Below, in pieces: positions 52,183 through 59,768 of a stretch of 64,000 nt of DNA (position 1 is its first letter; every line of letters begins with the position of its first letter). The DNA lies in the NCBI RefSeq assembly GCF_001424835.1, contig NZ_LMCQ01000021.1:1503-65502 (forward strand). The letters run 5' to 3'. The position numbers and the translations under genes were made by a program. The stretch comes from Variovorax sp. Root318D1. Lineage in GTDB: Bacteria > Pseudomonadota > Gammaproteobacteria > Burkholderiales > Burkholderiaceae_C. Under the pieces are notes generated by a model. It searched no databases, was not told the origin of the DNA, and saw only the letters and a program-made list of their open reading frames with translations.

Positions 52183-52668
52183 CTACCCGCGACCGCGCTG
52201 CGCCAGCAGGCAGCCGGCCGCCAGCCCCACGGCGAAGAGGCCGTAGACGATGCCCATCGAGCGTTTCGAAAGGTGATGCTCGAAACCCGGCGTGAGCCGC
52301 CTAGGGGTGATCGTGTAGTCGACGGCGCAGGCCACCGCGGTAGCGGCACCGGCACTGGCAAGCGCTGCGGGCACCGACTGCGCGGGGTGCCGGCTCGCAT
52401 GCAGCCAGGCGTAGAGCAGCGCCCAGAAGATGGCGCTTGCATGGTGCGTGGCGTAGCCGATGGCGGTGTGCTTCAACGTGGGCTCGCGCACTGCAAAAGC
52501 CTGGTCACCCCACAGCCAGTGGCTGGTGGCATTGGTGGGCGCCACCATGCTGCCGGCCTCGCGGCGGCCGCACAGCATCAGCGCCCCGGTGGAGGCAAAG
52601 CTTGCCAAGGTGCCAGCCACCAGGCCGGTTCGGAGCACTTGCAGCTGCTGCTGGTTTGCAGTCTTCAT
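52183..52668 (-). CDS. Small integral membrane protein of unknown function
   Basis: The 161-residue protein has four hydrophobic segments: LVAGTLASFASTGALMLCG, AIFWALLYAWLHA, ALASAGAATAVACAVDYTI and IVYGLFAVGLAAGCLLAQ. Polar loops contain NATSHWLWGDQAF and PGFEHHLSKRSMG. His and Trp residues in the loops are suggestive but no known motif was recognised. Only 8 bases separate it from the upstream hydrolase gene, so it belongs to the same operon as the DUF3182 gene. Confidence 0.8.
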   Translation of the reverse strand: MKTANQQQLQVLRTGLVAGTLASFASTGALMLCGRREAGSMVAPTNATSHWLWGDQAFAVREPTLKHTAIGYATHHASAIFWALLYAWLHASRHPAQSVPAALASAGAATAVACAVDYTITPRRLTPGFEHHLSKRSMGIVYGLFAVGLAAGCLLAQRGRG

Positions 52669-52676
52669 AGGACCTC

Positions 52677-53456
52677 CTACGCAGGACTCGCGGCCACCGG
52701 CCGCGTCATGGCGCCGGTCGCCCGGGCGCCGATGGTCATCTCGGTCATCCAGGACACGAGCAGCTGCCCGTAGGCCTGGCGGTGCGCTTGTTTCGACAGC
52801 GCATGGTCGGCGTCCGAAAGGACGCGATAGGTCGCCGAGCGCACGCGCTTGAATGCACCCAGGTAGTTCTCGATCACCGGGTGCGGCACGATCTGGTCAT
52901 GCTCCGATTCGACGATGAGCACGTCGCCCGTGAACGCTTCGCATGCCGCCAGCGCACGGTTGTCGCGCGGGCCGACCAGCGTGCGGCGGTAAGCCACGAG
53001 ATCGGGCCTGCTCAGCTGCCCCTTGGGCGTCAGCCATTCGCGGTCCCGGTAGAGCGCCGGGGCCCGCAGCGCGAGCCAGCGCACTGGCCGCATGGCGCTG
53101 ACCAGCGCCGCCAGGTAGCCGCCGTAACTGCTGCCCACGATGGCAATGGCGCCGGGGTCGACGGTCGGGTGACTGATGAGCGTGTCATAGGCCGCGAGCA
53201 CGTCGCGCAAGTTGTCCTCGCGGGTGACCTCCTGGCGCAGCGAGGCGTGCCGCGCATGCCCGCGCAGGTCGAAGGTCAGGCAGACGCAGCCTAGCGCGGC
53301 AATTTCGTGCGCGCGCGCGATGTACTGCTCCTGGCTGCCATCCCAGCCGTGGACCAGGAGAACGCCGGGCACCATGGTGGAGGCGGCAACCAGCGTTCCG
53401 GCAATGTGCTGACCGTCTACGGATATGTCTATGAAGTTATGTCGGGTCGCTGTCAT
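52677..53456 (-). CDS. Alpha/beta hydrolase (dienelactone hydrolase / acyl-peptidase-like)
   Basis: The 259-residue cytoplasmic protein has the hydrolase core: GVLLVHGWDGSQEQYIARA, CLTFDLRGHARHA, nucleophile elbow IAIVGSSYGGYLAALVSAM (Ser), acid in VESEHDQIVPHPVIEN and His in SDADHALSK. The GSSYGGY elbow is common in S9-peptidase-like and acylhydrolase proteins. ATG 53456 lies inside the end of the DUF3182 gene (20-base overlap), so it is translationally coupled to it. Confidence 0.88.
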   Translation of the reverse strand: MTATRHNFIDISVDGQHIAGTLVAASTMVPGVLLVHGWDGSQEQYIARAHEIAALGCVCLTFDLRGHARHASLRQEVTREDNLRDVLAAYDTLISHPTVDPGAIAIVGSSYGGYLAALVSAMRPVRWLALRAPALYRDREWLTPKGQLSRPDLVAYRRTLVGPRDNRALAACEAFTGDVLIVESEHDQIVPHPVIENYLGAFKRVRSATYRVLSDADHALSKQAHRQAYGQLLVSWMTEMTIGARATGAMTRPVAASPA

Positions 53457-54609
53457 ACGGCTTTTGCAATGCGTATTTGGTGAGGTGTCCTGTCTTCTTG
53501 TCGATGCCGCGGTAGTGCACCTGTGCATCGGCCGGGATCGTCGCTGCCGCACCATACGCCTCGAAACAGGAAACGCGCATCCGGTCGAGCGCCGGGTCGC
53601 GCCAGAAGGATTCGATCGCGATCATTTCCGCGCCGGTCGCGCCGCCGACGCGCCAAGACTGCTCCAGCACGCCAGAGCGCCAGGTGCCGCCCGCGCCCAC
53701 GCCCTGCGCCACGTCGTAGTTCACGCGCGAGGCAAAGAAACCCGGGAAGCAGTCGATCACCGCCTGGTGATAGCGCCGCGCCTGTTCGATGGCCAGGCCC
53801 AGCGTAGGCGGCGGGCTGGTCTTGGCAAGCAGCGCATCGAAGTTGCCGCGCGCCAGCGTGAGGTCGGAGCCGCCATAGACGCTCTGCCCTTGGTTGTCCT
53901 GTGTCATGCGCTGGCGACCGTAGTAGCTCACGATCAGCTCATCGACGATTACCTGCCCCACGCTGTAGGTCTCGGGGTTCTCGAGGTTCTCCTCGATCAC
54001 CACGCCATCGACTGCGATCTCGCTCTCGTCCATGGCGGCAAGGCAGCGGTCCAGCGCCTCGTCATCGGTGACCATGGTCTGGCCCCGCCCACCGGTGGCG
54101 CGCACGGGCTTGACCCGCACGGGGCCGCTCTCCAGCAGTTGGCGCCCGGCCCATCGCGCGTCCTCCAGCGAGAACGCCGAGTAGCCGTCGAGCACTGCAT
54201 CCGACACTGCAGCGGCGAAGGCCGGGGCCCATCCGTCCGGACAGGCGGCCGCCCGGCCGGCCAGCGGATGCGTGATGGCCTTGGTGGCGACGAAGGGGTG
54301 GGGAACCACACCCCCGAATACGTCGTGCAGCGTCGAGATGCCGAGCGATCGCGCCAGTTGCGTGCTGGAAATTGTGTCGCTCGGCACGAAATACAGCGGC
54401 GCGTTCTCGTGGTCGCGTGCTGCATCGTATTCGCCGCCGAAGCGGAACTGCTTCAGCGCCGCCAGCCGCTGCGCGAAATTGCTGCGCGTGGCGCGTTCAT
54501 GCTCGCTGCTGTAGGCCTGTGGATCCGCGCTCCAGACCACCACGCTGCCGCCAGTGCTCTTGAGGACCGTGTCCACGACGGCGACTCCCGAACTGAAAAG
54601 GGTGTCCAT
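53437..54609 (-). CDS. DUF3182 family protein, ATP-grasp-like
   Basis: The 390-residue protein matches the DUF3182 group seen mainly in Comamonadaceae and relatives. An ATP-grasp nucleotide-binding element is visible around residue 166 (VRVKPVRATGGRGQTMVTDD), followed by EIAVDGVVIEENLENPETYS, with the acidic residues expected for metal-ATP. The C-terminal part contains FFASRVNYDVAQGVGAGGTW and GATGAEMIAIESFWRD. The start is weakly served by a ribosome binding site but lies 15 bases after a 41-codon gene that has a strong one, suggesting coupling. ATP-grasp enzymes ligate carboxylates to amines or thiols; the substrate here is unknown. The hydrolase and a membrane protein are encoded downstream. 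Confidence 0.85.
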   Translation of the reverse strand: MDTLFSSGVAVVDTVLKSTGGSVVVWSADPQAYSSEHERATRSNFAQRLAALKQFRFGGEYDAARDHENAPLYFVPSDTISSTQLARSLGISTLHDVFGGVVPHPFVATKAITHPLAGRAAACPDGWAPAFAAAVSDAVLDGYSAFSLEDARWAGRQLLESGPVRVKPVRATGGRGQTMVTDDEALDRCLAAMDESEIAVDGVVIEENLENPETYSVGQVIVDELIVSYYGRQRMTQDNQGQSVYGGSDLTLARGNFDALLAKTSPPPTLGLAIEQARRYHQAVIDCFPGFFASRVNYDVAQGVGAGGTWRSGVLEQSWRVGGATGAEMIAIESFWRDPALDRMRVSCFEAYGAAATIPADAQVHYRGIDKKTGHLTKYALQKPYDSDPT

Positions 54610-54624
54610 GGCATCGGCCCGGTG

Positions 54625-54750
54625 TCAGCGATGCTCCGCCGCGCCGGGCTCGGCCATCTTGCGAAGCGGCCTGCCGGGCATCGCCGAGGGCGTGATGCCG
54701 GCCACCGTGGACTGGGGTTTGCACTGCCAGGAAAGATCAGTCGTGTTCAT
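54625..54750 (-). CDS. 41-residue small protein directly upstream of the DUF3182 gene
   Basis: The frame (MNTTDLSWQCKPQSTVAG..., ending AEPGAAEHR) starts at ATG 54750 behind AAGGAG with an 8-base spacer, one of the best ribosome binding sites in this region, and stops 15 bases before the DUF3182 start codon. It has no signal peptide or membrane helix, one Cys and several Pro residues. Two roles are possible: a translational coupler or leader for the ATP-grasp gene, or a peptide acted on by it. The coding call rests on the ribosome binding site and position alone. Confidence 0.6.
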   Translation of the reverse strand: MNTTDLSWQCKPQSTVAGITPSAMPGRPLRKMAEPGAAEHR

Positions 54751-55025
54751 CGGGACAGCTCCTTGTGAACGGTGGCTGGGCGCACGGCGGTGATCCGTGC
54801 ATGTGGATGGGTCCGGCTCCTACAAGACGTCTTCGTGCTCCGGCCTAGTTTTGCATTTGCTTGCAGCAGCAGCCGTCATCCTCGCCCTATGGTTCAGCAG
54901 CTTTGGCCCCGGCGGGGCGGGATAACGCGCGTCGCCGGTGAAAGCGGCCTCCTACGCCGCCGCGCGCCAGAAACATCCAGCGTTGTACGGGGTCATACTC
55001 CATTGGTTTGCAACCAAGGATGAAC

Positions 55026-55229
55026 ATGCCCGCCCCTCCTTCCACCCCGGAGTCCCGCGCGCTCGCCAAGCTGGCATGGGAGGCGGCCTGGGAAAGGCTG
55101 GGCAATGCGCTGCAGCCGCCGGCCGGCTATCCACCGGCCACGGCCGAGCAGCTGTCCGAATGCTTCCACATCGCGCAGGCGCGGCTCGACCAAATGCGCG
55201 CGGCCTTCGAAGTGCCGGACGACCGTTGA
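55026..55229 (+). CDS. Small hypothetical protein
   Basis: The 67-residue soluble protein starts at ATG 55026, 5 bases after AAGGA; ATG 55020 is in frame but overlaps that site. It is helical and Ala-rich (ALAKLAWEAAWERLGNALQP, EQLSECFHIAQARLDQMRAA) and lacks known motifs. It diverges from the 41-codon gene across 275 bases in which nothing else was recognised. Confidence 0.65.
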   Translation: MPAPPSTPESRALAKLAWEAAWERLGNALQPPAGYPPATAEQLSECFHIAQARLDQMRAAFEVPDDR

Positions 55230-55358
55230 TCAGGCGCCCGCGCTGGCCCTGACCCCTGCGCGTGGCGACGCCTTTCGCCGCCTCGCGCGGCTTTCCTACG
55301 GCATGCGCGCCGGCCATTGGGAATCGTGGAGTCTCCGCTCGCAAAAAGACTCCGGCTC

Positions 55359-55955
55359 ATGGCGCGTTCCCAGCCTCCCGTGCTTGCACCCGTTCCCGCG
55401 GCCGGCCACACGGCCTTGCTGGTCATCGACATGATCAGCTGCTGGGATTTTCCCGATGCGGAGAAGCTCCTGCCCGGGGCGCACGCCATCGCTGCGCGGA
55501 TTGCCACCCTGAAGGCACGCTGCACGCGCGCCGGTGTGCCCACCATCTACGTCAACGACAACCGCGGGCGCTGGCGCTCGGACTTTTCAAAGCTGGTGGA
55601 GCTGTCGCTGGCTGCGGGCGGCGCCGGCGCCGAGATCACTTCGGCACTCTTGCCCGAGGAGACGGACTATTTCGTTCTCAAGCCCAAGCAATCGGCTTTC
55701 TTTGCCACGCCGCTCGAGCTGCTGCTCGCCTACCTGAAGGCCAGGCGACTGATCGTGACCGGCGTTGCGAGCGACCAATGCATCGTCGCCACCGTGGCCG
55801 ATGCGGGCATGCGCGACCTGGAAGCCATCGTTCCGCGCGATTGCGTGGCCTCGCAGACGCCCGCGCGCAACGAGCGCTTCCTGCGCCAGGCGAAGGAAGC
55901 GTTGCGCGTGTCCACGCCCCTGGCATCGCGCATCCGACTCCCCGCGAAGCGATAA
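55359..55955 (+). CDS. Isochorismatase-family cysteine hydrolase
   Basis: The 198-residue protein has the catalytic triad of the family: Asp in TALLVIDMISCWDF (about 24), Lys in YFVLKPKQSAFFATPLEL (about 110) and Cys in VTGVASDQCIVATVADAGMR (about 141). The cis-peptide region precedes the Cys (GVASDQC). It would hydrolyse an amide such as nicotinamide or N-carbamoyl compounds, or a vinyl ether; the specific substrate is unclear. ATG 55359 is chosen by homology to the family start. Confidence 0.9.
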   Translation: MARSQPPVLAPVPAAGHTALLVIDMISCWDFPDAEKLLPGAHAIAARIATLKARCTRAGVPTIYVNDNRGRWRSDFSKLVELSLAAGGAGAEITSALLPEETDYFVLKPKQSAFFATPLELLLAYLKARRLIVTGVASDQCIVATVADAGMRDLEAIVPRDCVASQTPARNERFLRQAKEALRVSTPLASRIRLPAKR

Positions 55956-56031
55956 AAAAATGGAGGACCCAAGGTGTGCTTCGTGTACACCCCGAGTCTC
56001 TGAGGCCGGGGGAGAGTTCGATTGGCTTGGC

Positions 56032-56505
56032 TCAGGACGCGCCGCCCCCAGCAGGGCCGCTGGCCGCGGACTGCTTCGAACGGTCGGGCTCGGCCGGCTG
56101 GGAAATGATGTTGAGCGTATCGCCCGCCTTGGCCACGTCGCCCTTTGCGGCTGTGTCGCCCAGCGAAAGCATGCCCACCAGCTTGCGGTCGCTGTCGACC
56201 ACCGGCATGCGGCGAACCTGGTAGCCCGCCATTTCATTCATCACGGTTTCGACGTCATCGCTGTCGGTGCACCACTTCACGTCCTTGGACATCACGTCGG
56301 ACAACGCGGTGTCGGGCGAAAGCTTCTGCGCCACCACGCGAAGCACGATGTCGCGGTCGGTCACCATGCCCATCAGCCGCTGACCGTCGCACACGGGAAT
56401 GGCGCCAATGTCCAGCTCGTCCATCGCCTGGGCCGCCAGTGCGACGGAGTCCGACGGCGACAAGGTCCGCACGCCGCGGGTCATCAGTTCGGATACGCGA
56501 GTCAT
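56032..56505 (-). CDS. CBS-domain pair protein
   Basis: The 157-residue protein consists of two CBS domains: TRVSELMTRGVRTLSPSDSV through IPVCDGQRLMGMVTDRDIVL, and LSDVMSKDVKWCTDSDDVET through MPVVDSDRKLVGMLSLGDTA, followed by a ~30-residue acidic/Pro/Ser tail. Stand-alone CBS proteins bind adenine nucleotides and often regulate partner enzymes or respond to stress. It is in the small-gene cluster with hemerythrins and the basic protein upstream. Confidence 0.92.
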   Translation of the reverse strand: MTRVSELMTRGVRTLSPSDSVALAAQAMDELDIGAIPVCDGQRLMGMVTDRDIVLRVVAQKLSPDTALSDVMSKDVKWCTDSDDVETVMNEMAGYQVRRMPVVDSDRKLVGMLSLGDTAAKGDVAKAGDTLNIISQPAEPDRSKQSAASGPAGGGAS

Positions 56506-56530
56506 TGGGAATCTCCTGGTTCGTCGTTCG

Positions 56531-56845
56531 TCAGCCGCTGCGGTGCTCGGCGTTGCGCTTGCGGGTGGCCGCAGCCTTCTTGGCCGAGGCGGAACGCTCT
56601 GCGGCAGTACGCGATGCCGCCGCAGCCCCGCCCTTGTGGCCGCCCTTGCGCGAAGGCGCGTGGTTCTCGGCCTTGCCGCGGCCGCTGCCGCTCTTCTTGC
56701 CGCCGCCGCTCTCCGCGTTCACCGTGGCCCATGCGCGCTTCTCGGCTTCGGCCTTCCCCACGCCGCGATGCTCGTAGCCTTCCTCGATGTGCTCGGCCTT
56801 GCGTTTCTGCTTGTCCGTATAGGACGACTTGTCACCTCTTGGCAT
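56531..56845 (-). CDS. Small highly basic Gly/Lys/Ala-rich protein (histone- or stress-type)
   Basis: The 104-residue protein begins MPRGDKSSYTDKQKRKAEHI, with a short helical N-terminal module (EEGYEHRGVGKAEAEKRAWA) and a disordered basic tail rich in Lys, Arg, Gly and Ala (GGGKKSGSGRGKAENHAPSR...). ATG 56845 follows GGAGAG. Relatives are often labelled plasmid stabilization protein, but no toxin-antitoxin or partition feature is visible. The tail resembles histone H1-like or KGG-type DNA-binding stress proteins. Confidence 0.78.
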   Translation of the reverse strand: MPRGDKSSYTDKQKRKAEHIEEGYEHRGVGKAEAEKRAWATVNAESGGGKKSGSGRGKAENHAPSRKGGHKGGAAAASRTAAERSASAKKAAATRKRNAEHRSG

Positions 56846-56999
56846 GATTGCTCTCTCCTGAATGGTGAGGGAAATTGCATCGTGCATCGCCCACCCACCA
56901 CGTGGGTCGGAAGACGAAGGACTTGTGCGTCGGAGCAGTCTGGCGCTGGCCGCACGGTAGTGCTGAGCCAGTGCCATAGCGCGAACCGCGACCTGGTTT

Positions 57000-57434
57000 T
57001 TACTGTCCCGCCTTGATGCCGGCGCGGGCCTTCGACTCGTCCGCGCTGGCGCGTGAAAGGCATTCGGCCTTGTCGCCGCCCTGGCGGTCGTTGCATTTCT
57101 CGACGGCGATCTCGTGGTTCACGGCCAGCTTGGTTTCTGCGAGACGACGGGCATTGGCATCGCTCGGATTGCGCTGCTGGTCGAGTTCGGCGAGGGCGAT
57201 TTTCTCGCGGCCCCGGGCTTCCTTGATGCAGACGATCCTGCCCGGCCCGGCCAATGCCTCGCACTGGCCCAAAGCCACCTTGGAGGTGGCACCGATCCGT
57301 TCTCGGGCGGCGCTGTATTCGACAAGAGCGGGGTCGATCTCGGCCGGATGCGGCGGCGGCGTCTGCGCTCCCGCTGGCACCGCGGCCGCGCATATAAGCC
57401 AAATGGCAACAAACAACGCGTGAAGCTTTTGCAT
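57000..57434 (-). CDS. Periplasmic charged four-Cys protein, paralogue of the divergent gene at 57690
   Basis: The 144-residue protein has a signal peptide (LFVAIWLICAAAVPAGAQ) and a helical charged region with paired cysteines (VALGQCEALAGPGRIVCIKE and EIAVEKCNDRQGGDKAECLS). It shares with the product of 57690-58121 the order ...EKIA-AELDQ--PSD-NAR--AE-K... and the cysteine spacing. The function is unknown. The two paralogues diverge from a 255-base region and probably arose by inverted duplication. Confidence 0.82.
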   Translation of the reverse strand: MQKLHALFVAIWLICAAAVPAGAQTPPPHPAEIDPALVEYSAARERIGATSKVALGQCEALAGPGRIVCIKEARGREKIALAELDQQRNPSDANARRLAETKLAVNHEIAVEKCNDRQGGDKAECLSRASADESKARAGIKAGQ

Positions 57435-57689
57435 GGCAATCTCCTGTACATCCGCGTTCAGGCAGTGTGCGCCCTGCTCCTCACCGTTCGGTAGGACGCG
57501 GCGCATGGCCGGCGGCGGCGGCTGCCGACGACTTGAAAGGCACCAAACGACGCGCGGCGAAGCGTCGGCATGTGCTTACGGCCGGATCGCGAAGCGTCCT
57601 ACCGTTGCATCCCCGCCGACTTCTATATTGATTTCGACGCCGGACTCTCCGTTGCAGACAAACCCGCCGTGCGTCCAGGAGATCACACC

Positions 57690-58121
57690 ATGAAGAAACT
57701 GTTATTGATGTGTGCCGCAGCTTCCTGCCTGACCGTCGTTCAGGTGCATGCGCAAGTGAACCCTACGCCTCCGGCCGCGGCCGATCCGGCAATCGCCGAG
57801 TTCAAGGCTGCCCGCGACAAGATCGAGGCCGACTACAAGGCCGCCAAGGCCGCCTGCGATGCAATGAAGGACAACGCCAAGGACGTCTGCATGGAAGAAG
57901 CCAAGGGCAAGGAAAAGATTGCCAAGGCCGAACTCGACCAGAAGCAGAAGCCCAGCGACGGCAACGCCCGCAAGGTCGCCGAAGCCAAGGTGGAAGCCAC
58001 CTACAAGGTCGCCAAGGAAAAGTGCGACGACCTCAAGGGTGATGCCAAGGACGCCTGCGTGAAGGAAGCCAAGGCCGACGAGGCGAAGGGCAAGGCCGAC
58101 ATCAAGGCAATGAAGAAATAA
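57690..58121 (+). CDS. Periplasmic Lys/Ala-rich charged four-Cys protein
   Basis: The 143-residue protein has a signal peptide (KKLLLMCAAASCLTVVQVHA) followed by Lys/Ala/Asp-rich helices (EAKGKEKIAKAELDQKQKPS) and two cysteine pairs (AACDAMKDNAKDVCMEEAKG, KEKCDDLKGDAKDACVKEAK) that may form disulfides. AGGAGATC precedes ATG 57690. It is more Lys-rich than its divergent paralogue (57000-57434), probably pI-shifted. Similar proteins are sometimes mislabelled TolA. The stop codon overlaps the next gene's start (TAATG). Confidence 0.85.
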   Translation: MKKLLLMCAAASCLTVVQVHAQVNPTPPAAADPAIAEFKAARDKIEADYKAAKAACDAMKDNAKDVCMEEAKGKEKIAKAELDQKQKPSDGNARKVAEAKVEATYKVAKEKCDDLKGDAKDACVKEAKADEAKGKADIKAMKK

Positions 58122-58420
58122 TGAATGGCGGGCAACACCACTCCAAAGACGAAATGGTGAAGCCGTTGCGGCCGCTCGCCATTTCGGAAGCCCTCCGCGC
58201 GCATCTCGCGGCGGAAAATCTCCTGGCCATCAATTCGCACGGCCAGGAAGTTCTTCACGGGCTGGATTTCGAAGAATCGCAGCTTCTCGTGAACTGCAGC
58301 GAAGGGTCGCCCTCGGACGCATCCGTGCAGGAGCGATGCGCCGAGCTCGTCATCAAGCACGAGCGGGCGCGGCTGCGGATCGCTACTGTCGACGACGAGC
58401 GCACCGCCGCCAAATACTAG
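58121..58420 (+). CDS. Small hypothetical soluble protein
   Basis: The 99-residue protein starts at the ATG overlapping the preceding stop (TAATG), implying coupled translation. It contains ISEALRAHLAAENLLAINSH, GQEVLHGLDFEESQLLVNCS and a C-terminal helix (VQERCAELVIKHERARLRIA). No signal peptide or known domain is apparent. Confidence 0.65.
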   Translation: MNGGQHHSKDEMVKPLRPLAISEALRAHLAAENLLAINSHGQEVLHGLDFEESQLLVNCSEGSPSDASVQERCAELVIKHERARLRIATVDDERTAAKY

Positions 58421-58430
58421 CCAGAAAACA

Positions 58431-59303
58431 TCACCGGAGCGTTGCAAGGTACGCGGCGATGTCGCGCGCGTCCTGCTCCGTCACGCCCATTTCGGGCATC
58501 GCTGTCAGCCGGTCGACGTCGTGCGTATGTCGCAGCCAGCGCACCATGTTGTCGGGTGTGTTGGCCAGCTTTCCCGCAATGAGCGAGCGGCTGCCGATGC
58601 CCGCAAGCGGCGGCCCCACGTTGGGCGACGAGCTCGTGATGCCCGGAATCGTGTGGCAGGCATTGCAGGCGTACTGAAAAAGCGCCAGCGCGCCGCGCCG
58701 CACATCGCCCGGCTGCGCCAATGCCGGGCTGGACACCGTCCCGCATGCCGGTGCGGCAGGTGGGCCCTGCATGCCCGTTGGCTCCATGCGCGTTGCCTCC
58801 GCATACTGCTGTGGCGTGAGGTCGGGCAGCCGCGCCAGGAAAGCCACCACCGACCACAGGTCGTCCTCGGACATCCTGAACTCCCACGCCGGCATGCCGC
58901 TCATCTTGATGCCATGCCTGGTGATCCAGTAGAGCTCGCGCGGCTTCCAGTGCTGCCGCGCATCCACCAAGGGGCCCGGCAGAGGCTGCATGCTTTTTCC
59001 GATCTCGCCCTGCGCAACGCCCGGCGCACCATGGCATTGCACGCACTTGTCGCGGAAACACGCCGCGCCGCGCGCTACGAGCTGTTCGTCGTCCAGCCGC
59101 GGCGGCTCGATGTTGCGGGCGCGCAGCTTCACCGATTGGTGCATGGCGGTTTCCAGCAGCGAATGGACCGGCTGCGTGTGCTGCGCCGTGGCGGCCACGT
59201 TGTACAAACCGCCATACACCACCAGCGCGCCGGCTGCCGCGCCCGCAAGGCCCAGCGCGGCAACGGTGAGAAGAACGGTCTTCGGCGCACCCATCGGCAG
59301 CAT
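58431..59303 (-). CDS. Membrane-anchored diheme cytochrome c
   Basis: The 290-residue protein has an N-terminal hydrophobic helix (VLLTVAALGLAGAAAGALVV) that could anchor it in the inner membrane, and two haem c sites: CVQCH (87-91) in CFRDKCVQCHGAPG and CNACH (about 212) in YACNACHTIPG. Candidate axial methionines are in MSGMPAW and MPEMGV. The C-terminal half resembles the monohaem lipoprotein at 59382-59768 (NVGPPLAGIGSRSLIAGKLA...). It lies divergent from the cytochrome oxidase genes (78-base gap) and probably delivers electrons to that oxidase. Confidence 0.88.
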   Translation of the reverse strand: MLPMGAPKTVLLTVAALGLAGAAAGALVVYGGLYNVAATAQHTQPVHSLLETAMHQSVKLRARNIEPPRLDDEQLVARGAACFRDKCVQCHGAPGVAQGEIGKSMQPLPGPLVDARQHWKPRELYWITRHGIKMSGMPAWEFRMSEDDLWSVVAFLARLPDLTPQQYAEATRMEPTGMQGPPAAPACGTVSSPALAQPGDVRRGALALFQYACNACHTIPGITSSSPNVGPPLAGIGSRSLIAGKLANTPDNMVRWLRHTHDVDRLTAMPEMGVTEQDARDIAAYLATLR

Positions 59304-59381
59304 TCAATTGGCGGCATTGTCCGACGCGCACCGGCGCTGCCGTGTCGGCGCAAGCCGCGTTCCAGTCCGCAGAATTGCGAC

Positions 59382-59768
59382 ATGGTGGCCGCCCCGTCGT
59401 ACCGCGCTGTCTGCCCTTGCGCCCTGCTGGTGCTGGCGCTGCTCGCGGGCGGGTGCACACCCGGAGACCAGCGCGAGCGCGCGCCTTCCGCGCAACGCGA
59501 GCGCGGGCGCTTGCTGCTGGCCCAATACCAGTGCGGCAGCTGCCACACTATTCCCGACGTGCAGGCCGCGCGCGGACACATGGGCCCCACGCTCGCCGCG
59601 TTCGGGCGCCGCAGCTACATCGCAGGCCAAGTGCCCAACGGCGCGGAACACCTCGCGCGCTGGATCGTGGCGCCCACCGCGGTGGTACCCGGCACCCTCA
59701 TGCCGGCAATGGGTGTGTCGCCGGACGATGCGCGCGACATGGCGGCCTACCTGCTCGCGCTTGAATGA
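59382..59768 (+). CDS. Monohaem cytochrome c lipoprotein
   Basis: The 128-residue protein has a lipoprotein signal (ALLVLALLAGGC, Cys 25) and one haem site CGSCH (51-55) in AQYQCGSCHTIPD, with a candidate ligand Met in GTLMPAMGVSPDDARDMAAY. Its stop overlaps the coxB start (59765-59768), so it is part of the oxidase operon and a likely electron donor to it. Confidence 0.9.
   Translation: MVAAPSYRAVCPCALLVLALLAGGCTPGDQRERAPSAQRERGRLLLAQYQCGSCHTIPDVQAARGHMGPTLAAFGRRSYIAGQVPNGAEHLARWIVAPTAVVPGTLMPAMGVSPDDARDMAAYLLALE

Noticed and set aside
55956..56031. Hairpin-like GGTGTGCTTCGTGTACACC between convergent genes as a terminator
   Set aside because: The stem is short and imperfect and lacks a T-run, so it is not supported as a distinct element.
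56531..56845. Plasmid stabilization / toxin-antitoxin assignment for the basic protein
   Set aside because: The label is inherited in related entries. The sequence shows a charged, disordered histone-like protein and no partner toxin or antitoxin gene.
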